Shown in pieces: positions 13,994 through 16,183 of a DNA stretch of 16,183 nt. Numbering within the stretch: position 1 is the stretch's first letter; every line of letters starts with the position of its first letter. The stretch is from Geodermatophilaceae bacterium. GTDB taxonomy: Bacteria > Actinomycetota > Actinomycetes > Mycobacteriales > Geodermatophilaceae. The notes beneath the pieces are model-generated. The model made no database searches. It had not been told where the DNA came from and saw only the letters and a list, made by a program, of their open reading frames with translations. The translations under genes were made by a program, and so were the position numbers. The DNA lies in contig JACCXW010000042.1 in assembly GCA_013696785.1 (NCBI GenBank), positions 1 to 16,183 on the forward strand, in the 5' to 3' direction.

Positions 13994-14524
13994 ATGACTG
14001 CGTCGCGGGGCTCACACACAGGCGCAGAGACAGAACGCGTCCGAGCCAACTTGACCGGCGCCTACATCACGATCGTCGGTGTGGCCCTTGTCGTTATCTC
14101 AGTCTTTCTTGACTGGGCCAGCAGCGACGAGGACAACGCGAGTTACAGCGGCTACGAGGCAGACAGCTTGGTGCCGTTCTCTGCATACCTCGGCATCGGC
14201 TTCGCCGTCGCGCTGATGTACGCCGGCAGGCGTGCCTACCGCCAGCAGCACCGAGGCTTGTCCCTCGCCTCGATGGCAGTCGGCCTCGCAGTGACCATCT
14301 ACGCCCTTTCCTGGCTCTTCGACATTCCCGGAGCTTTTGGACAGCAAGCCGGCTTCGCCTCCGAGATCGGCGTCTACGTCGGGCTGGTCGGCGCGGTTGT
14401 CTGGGCCATCGGCTCGGGCCTGTTGGCCAAGGAGCCCGAGGGTGATCCCGAGCACGACCGGGTGCACCACAACAACAGCCGCGGCCCCGACGATGACAGT
14501 GGATCAGGGAGTTCCGGGCGCTGA
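13994..14524 (+). CDS. Hypothetical four-helix membrane protein
   Basis: This is a 176-aa protein with a hydrophilic N-terminus and four hydrophobic segments: ITIVGVALVVISVFLDW, SAYLGIGFAVALMYAG, LSLASMAVGLAVTIYALSWL and GVYVGLVGAVVWAIGSGLLA. It ends in a polar tail rich in His, Asn, Asp and Ser. I do not recognise a family. The ATG at 13994 has a run of five G (13986-13990) just upstream. An ORF extension to 13877 exists but would start inside the operator. It is the first gene of the TetR-controlled cluster, followed by a hairpin and the desaturase gene. A role in the membrane alongside lipid desaturation is inference from position only. Confidence 0.75.
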   Translation: MTASRGSHTGAETERVRANLTGAYITIVGVALVVISVFLDWASSDEDNASYSGYEADSLVPFSAYLGIGFAVALMYAGRRAYRQQHRGLSLASMAVGLAVTIYALSWLFDIPGAFGQQAGFASEIGVYVGLVGAVVWAIGSGLLAKEPEGDPEHDRVHHNNSRGPDDDSGSGSSGR

Positions 14525-14544
14525 CACACTTGCGTTGACCTCTA

Positions 14545-14578
14545 GGGCGCGCCGCGCGAGCAACCAGCCGGCGCGCCC
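14545..14578 (+). terminator. Strong 10-bp hairpin between the membrane protein and desaturase genes
   Basis: GGGCGCGCCG (14545-14554) is exactly complementary to CGGCGCGCCC (14569-14578), with a 14-nt loop. It ends 18 bp before the desaturase Shine-Dalgarno site (GGAGG, 14597-14601). There is no U-run, so it could be a factor-assisted terminator, an attenuator or an mRNA-stabilising stem that sets different expression of the two genes. Confidence 0.45.
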
Positions 14579-14609
14579 CAACCAACTCGTGTGCCTGGAG
14601 GCTCGCGGA

Positions 14610-15707
14610 ATGACTGCTGTGACTGTCGCCGAACCACTCGCCCGGAAGGGCAGTGACTATGCAGCCCTTGCTCGCCAGGTGCGTGCCGCCGGCCTGCTTG
14701 ACCGTCGTCCTCGCTCCCATGCCGTCCGGATCGGGGTCACCCTTGCTTTCTACGCCGGCGCCTGTGCAGCTGTGGCGTGGGTGGGTGACTCCTGGGTCCA
14801 GATGGTCGTTGCCGTTCTGCTTGGGGTCGCGTTCACCCAGATCGGGTTCTTGGGTCATGACAGTGGGCATCAGCAGATGTTCACCAGCCGCCGAGCCAAT
14901 GATCTTTTCGGCCGGCTCCTAGGGAATCTGCTGATCGGGTTGAGCTATGGCTGGTGGGTCGGCAAGCACAATCGGCACCACGCCAATCCCAACAAGGAGG
15001 ATCACGACCCCGACATAGGCGAGGGTGTACTGGCCTTCACCACCGCGCAAATAGCGGCCCGAACCGGCCGTCTCGGCCAAGTCATCGCCCGCCGGCAGGC
15101 CTGGCTGTTCTTCCCGCTACTGACGCTTGAGGGTTTCAACTTGCACGTCGCCAGCGTGCTGTCGCTGCGAGCCGGGGCCGAGCGCAGCTCTCGCGGGGGC
15201 AGCCGCGCCGCGGAAGCGTTCCTGCTCACCGTGCACCTCGCTGTCTACCTGGCTGGGTTGCTGTTGGTGATGTCCCCGGCGAAAGCGTTGGTCTTCATCG
15301 CGATCCATCAGGGCGTGTGGGGTCTGTACATGGGCTGCTCGTTCGCTCCCAACCACAAAGGCATGCCCGTCATCGGCGCGGACGAAGACATCGACTATCT
15401 GCGCCGGCAGGTCGTGACTTCTCGCAACGTGCGCGGCGGAGTCTTCACCGATCTCCTACTCGGTGGCCTGAACTATCAGATCGAGCATCACCTGTTCCCG
15501 AGCATGCCCCGAACCTCACTGCGCCACGCCCAGCGCCTGGTCCGTCCCTATTGCGCGGGCCTGGACATCCCCTACTGCGAAACCTCGCTCCTCAACTCCT
15601 ATACCGCCGCGATCCGCCACCTGAACATCCTCGGGGCACCGCTACGCACCCGAGCCCTGCGGCCACACCCGGCTCGGCCAACTGGAACCTCAATCCCCGG
15701 GACTTGA
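14610..15707 (+). CDS. Membrane fatty-acid desaturase (front-end, delta-6-like group)
   Basis: This is a 365-aa di-iron membrane enzyme with all three histidine boxes: HDSGH (83-87), HNRHH (120-124) and QIEHH (290-294). The Gln in the third box is the mark of the front-end/linoleoyl-CoA desaturase group. No cytochrome b5 domain is fused, so electrons must come from a separate ferredoxin or oxidoreductase not visible here. Hydrophobic segments lie at about 40-80, 100-116 and 205-240. The ATG at 14610 follows GGAGG at 8 nt; the ORF extends upstream to 14337 but overlaps the previous gene. The C-terminal tail after about residue 335 is basic and Pro-rich. The enzyme introduces a double bond into a fatty acyl chain; regiospecificity and acyl carrier are unknown. 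Confidence 0.92.
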   Translation: MTAVTVAEPLARKGSDYAALARQVRAAGLLDRRPRSHAVRIGVTLAFYAGACAAVAWVGDSWVQMVVAVLLGVAFTQIGFLGHDSGHQQMFTSRRANDLFGRLLGNLLIGLSYGWWVGKHNRHHANPNKEDHDPDIGEGVLAFTTAQIAARTGRLGQVIARRQAWLFFPLLTLEGFNLHVASVLSLRAGAERSSRGGSRAAEAFLLTVHLAVYLAGLLLVMSPAKALVFIAIHQGVWGLYMGCSFAPNHKGMPVIGADEDIDYLRRQVVTSRNVRGGVFTDLLLGGLNYQIEHHLFPSMPRTSLRHAQRLVRPYCAGLDIPYCETSLLNSYTAAIRHLNILGAPLRTRALRPHPARPTGTSIPGT

Positions 15708-15759
15708 CGTGAACTCACAAGGCGACCACTCCGATAACGAACCGGGAGGCTGACCGGAC

Positions 15760-16183
15760 ATGGCCACTGTCGACTGCTACATCGCGGCCGCCCCGCCGCA
15801 AGTCTTTGCCACGCTCGGCAACGGCTGGTACTACAGCAACTGGGTAGTGGGCACCTCGCACGTTCGGGCCGTCGACGAGAACTGGCCGGCCGTCGGCAGC
15901 CGGATCTACCACGCCGCGGGCGTGTGGCCGCTGGTGGCGCGGGACGAGACCGTCGTCGAGGAGGTCGAACCCGATCGGCTGCTTGTGCTGACCGCACGAG
16001 GGCGCCCAATCGGGCAGGCCCGTGTCGTCATCGAACTCGCCGCCGAACATGACGGCACCCGGGTCACGATGCACGAAACCCCGACAGCCGGACCCGGCCG
16101 GTGGCTCCACAACCGGGCGACGGATTCGCTGCTGACACGCCGCAACACCGAATCGCTGGCTCGTCTCAGCGCCCTTGCCGAAC
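15760..16183 (+). CDS. SRPBCC family protein, 3' end beyond the window
   Basis: From the ATG at 15760, with GGGAGG at 15744-15749, 141 codons stay open to the right edge. The N-terminus MATVDCYIAAAPPQVFATLG is the first strand and helix of the START/polyketide cyclase-like fold. NWPAVGSRIYHAAG follows, then WPLVARDETVVEEVEPDRLL and RVVIELAAEHDGTRVTMHE, which match successive strands. The final helix (NRATDSLLTRRNTESLARLS) is nearly complete, so little is missing. These proteins bind hydrophobic ligands in a central cavity; the ligand is unknown. It lies 52 bp after the desaturase stop on the same strand and is probably part of the same unit, which would fit handling of a lipid. Confidence 0.85.
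   Translation, partial: MATVDCYIAAAPPQVFATLGNGWYYSNWVVGTSHVRAVDENWPAVGSRIYHAAGVWPLVARDETVVEEVEPDRLLVLTARGRPIGQARVVIELAAEHDGTRVTMHETPTAGPGRWLHNRATDSLLTRRNTESLARLSALAE

Noticed and set aside
1..16183. Mobile element or genomic island explaining the three pseudogenes
   Set aside because: No transposase, integrase, terminal repeats, tRNA or target-site duplications were found, and base composition looks uniform.

Overview
The window is very GC-rich, uses GTG starts often and has strong third-position GC bias, so almost every real gene casts long ORFs on the opposite strand. The gene families suggest a soil-type actinomycete, possibly Propionibacteriales (Kribbella/Nocardioides-like); the genus is a guess. 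These families are an ECF42 sigma factor with a YCII/DGPF partner, a PrmC-like N5-glutamine methyltransferase with an NVPY motif, a LytTR two-component system beside SSS-family symporters, and a front-end type desaturase. I see no rRNA, tRNA, CRISPR array, insertion sequence or phage gene.

Layout. 1-436 (-) is the 5' part of a GNAT acetyltransferase cut by the window edge. 635-2286 (+) is a two-gene unit, YCII-family protein plus ECF42-type sigma factor. 2295-3098 (-) is the PrmC-like methyltransferase. 3306-3751 (+) is a decayed GNAT gene. 3759-9991 (-) is a transport block read from right to left: LytS-type histidine kinase, LytTR response regulator, a 124-aa membrane protein and an SSS symporter, joined by three 4-nt stop/start overlaps. 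After 201 bp come a DUF485 protein and an ActP-type acetate symporter. 10250-10681 (+) is a VOC-fold protein. 10798-12050 holds two decayed genes facing each other: a RibD/DHFR-like reductase with one in-frame TGA, and the C-terminal half of a second ECF42 sigma factor with one in-frame TAA. 12099-12431 (-) is a TfoX N-terminal-domain protein, and 12574-13074 (+) a hemerythrin-domain protein. 13107-13811 (-) is a TetR regulator, divergent from a four-helix membrane protein (13994-14524), a fatty-acid desaturase (14610-15707) and an SRPBCC-fold protein that runs off the right edge.

How the parts fit. The most interesting thread is the ECF42 system. The YCII-sigma operon and the broken reductase gene about 10 kb away both carry a TGTC-type -35 and a CGAC or CGTC -10 at identical 17-nt spacing, about 50 nt from their start codons. 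This agrees with the ECF42 promoter motif as I recall it, so the surviving sigma factor may still drive a dead target beside a dead sigma paralogue. The second thread is a kinase/regulator pair translationally coupled to a symporter, next to an acetate symporter unit, which suggests sensing and uptake of a small carboxylate. The third is a TetR-controlled lipid-modifying cluster with a good operator candidate over the divergent promoter.

Intergenic stretches are all under 300 bp. The largest, 9992-10249, holds two inverted repeats and no convincing gene.
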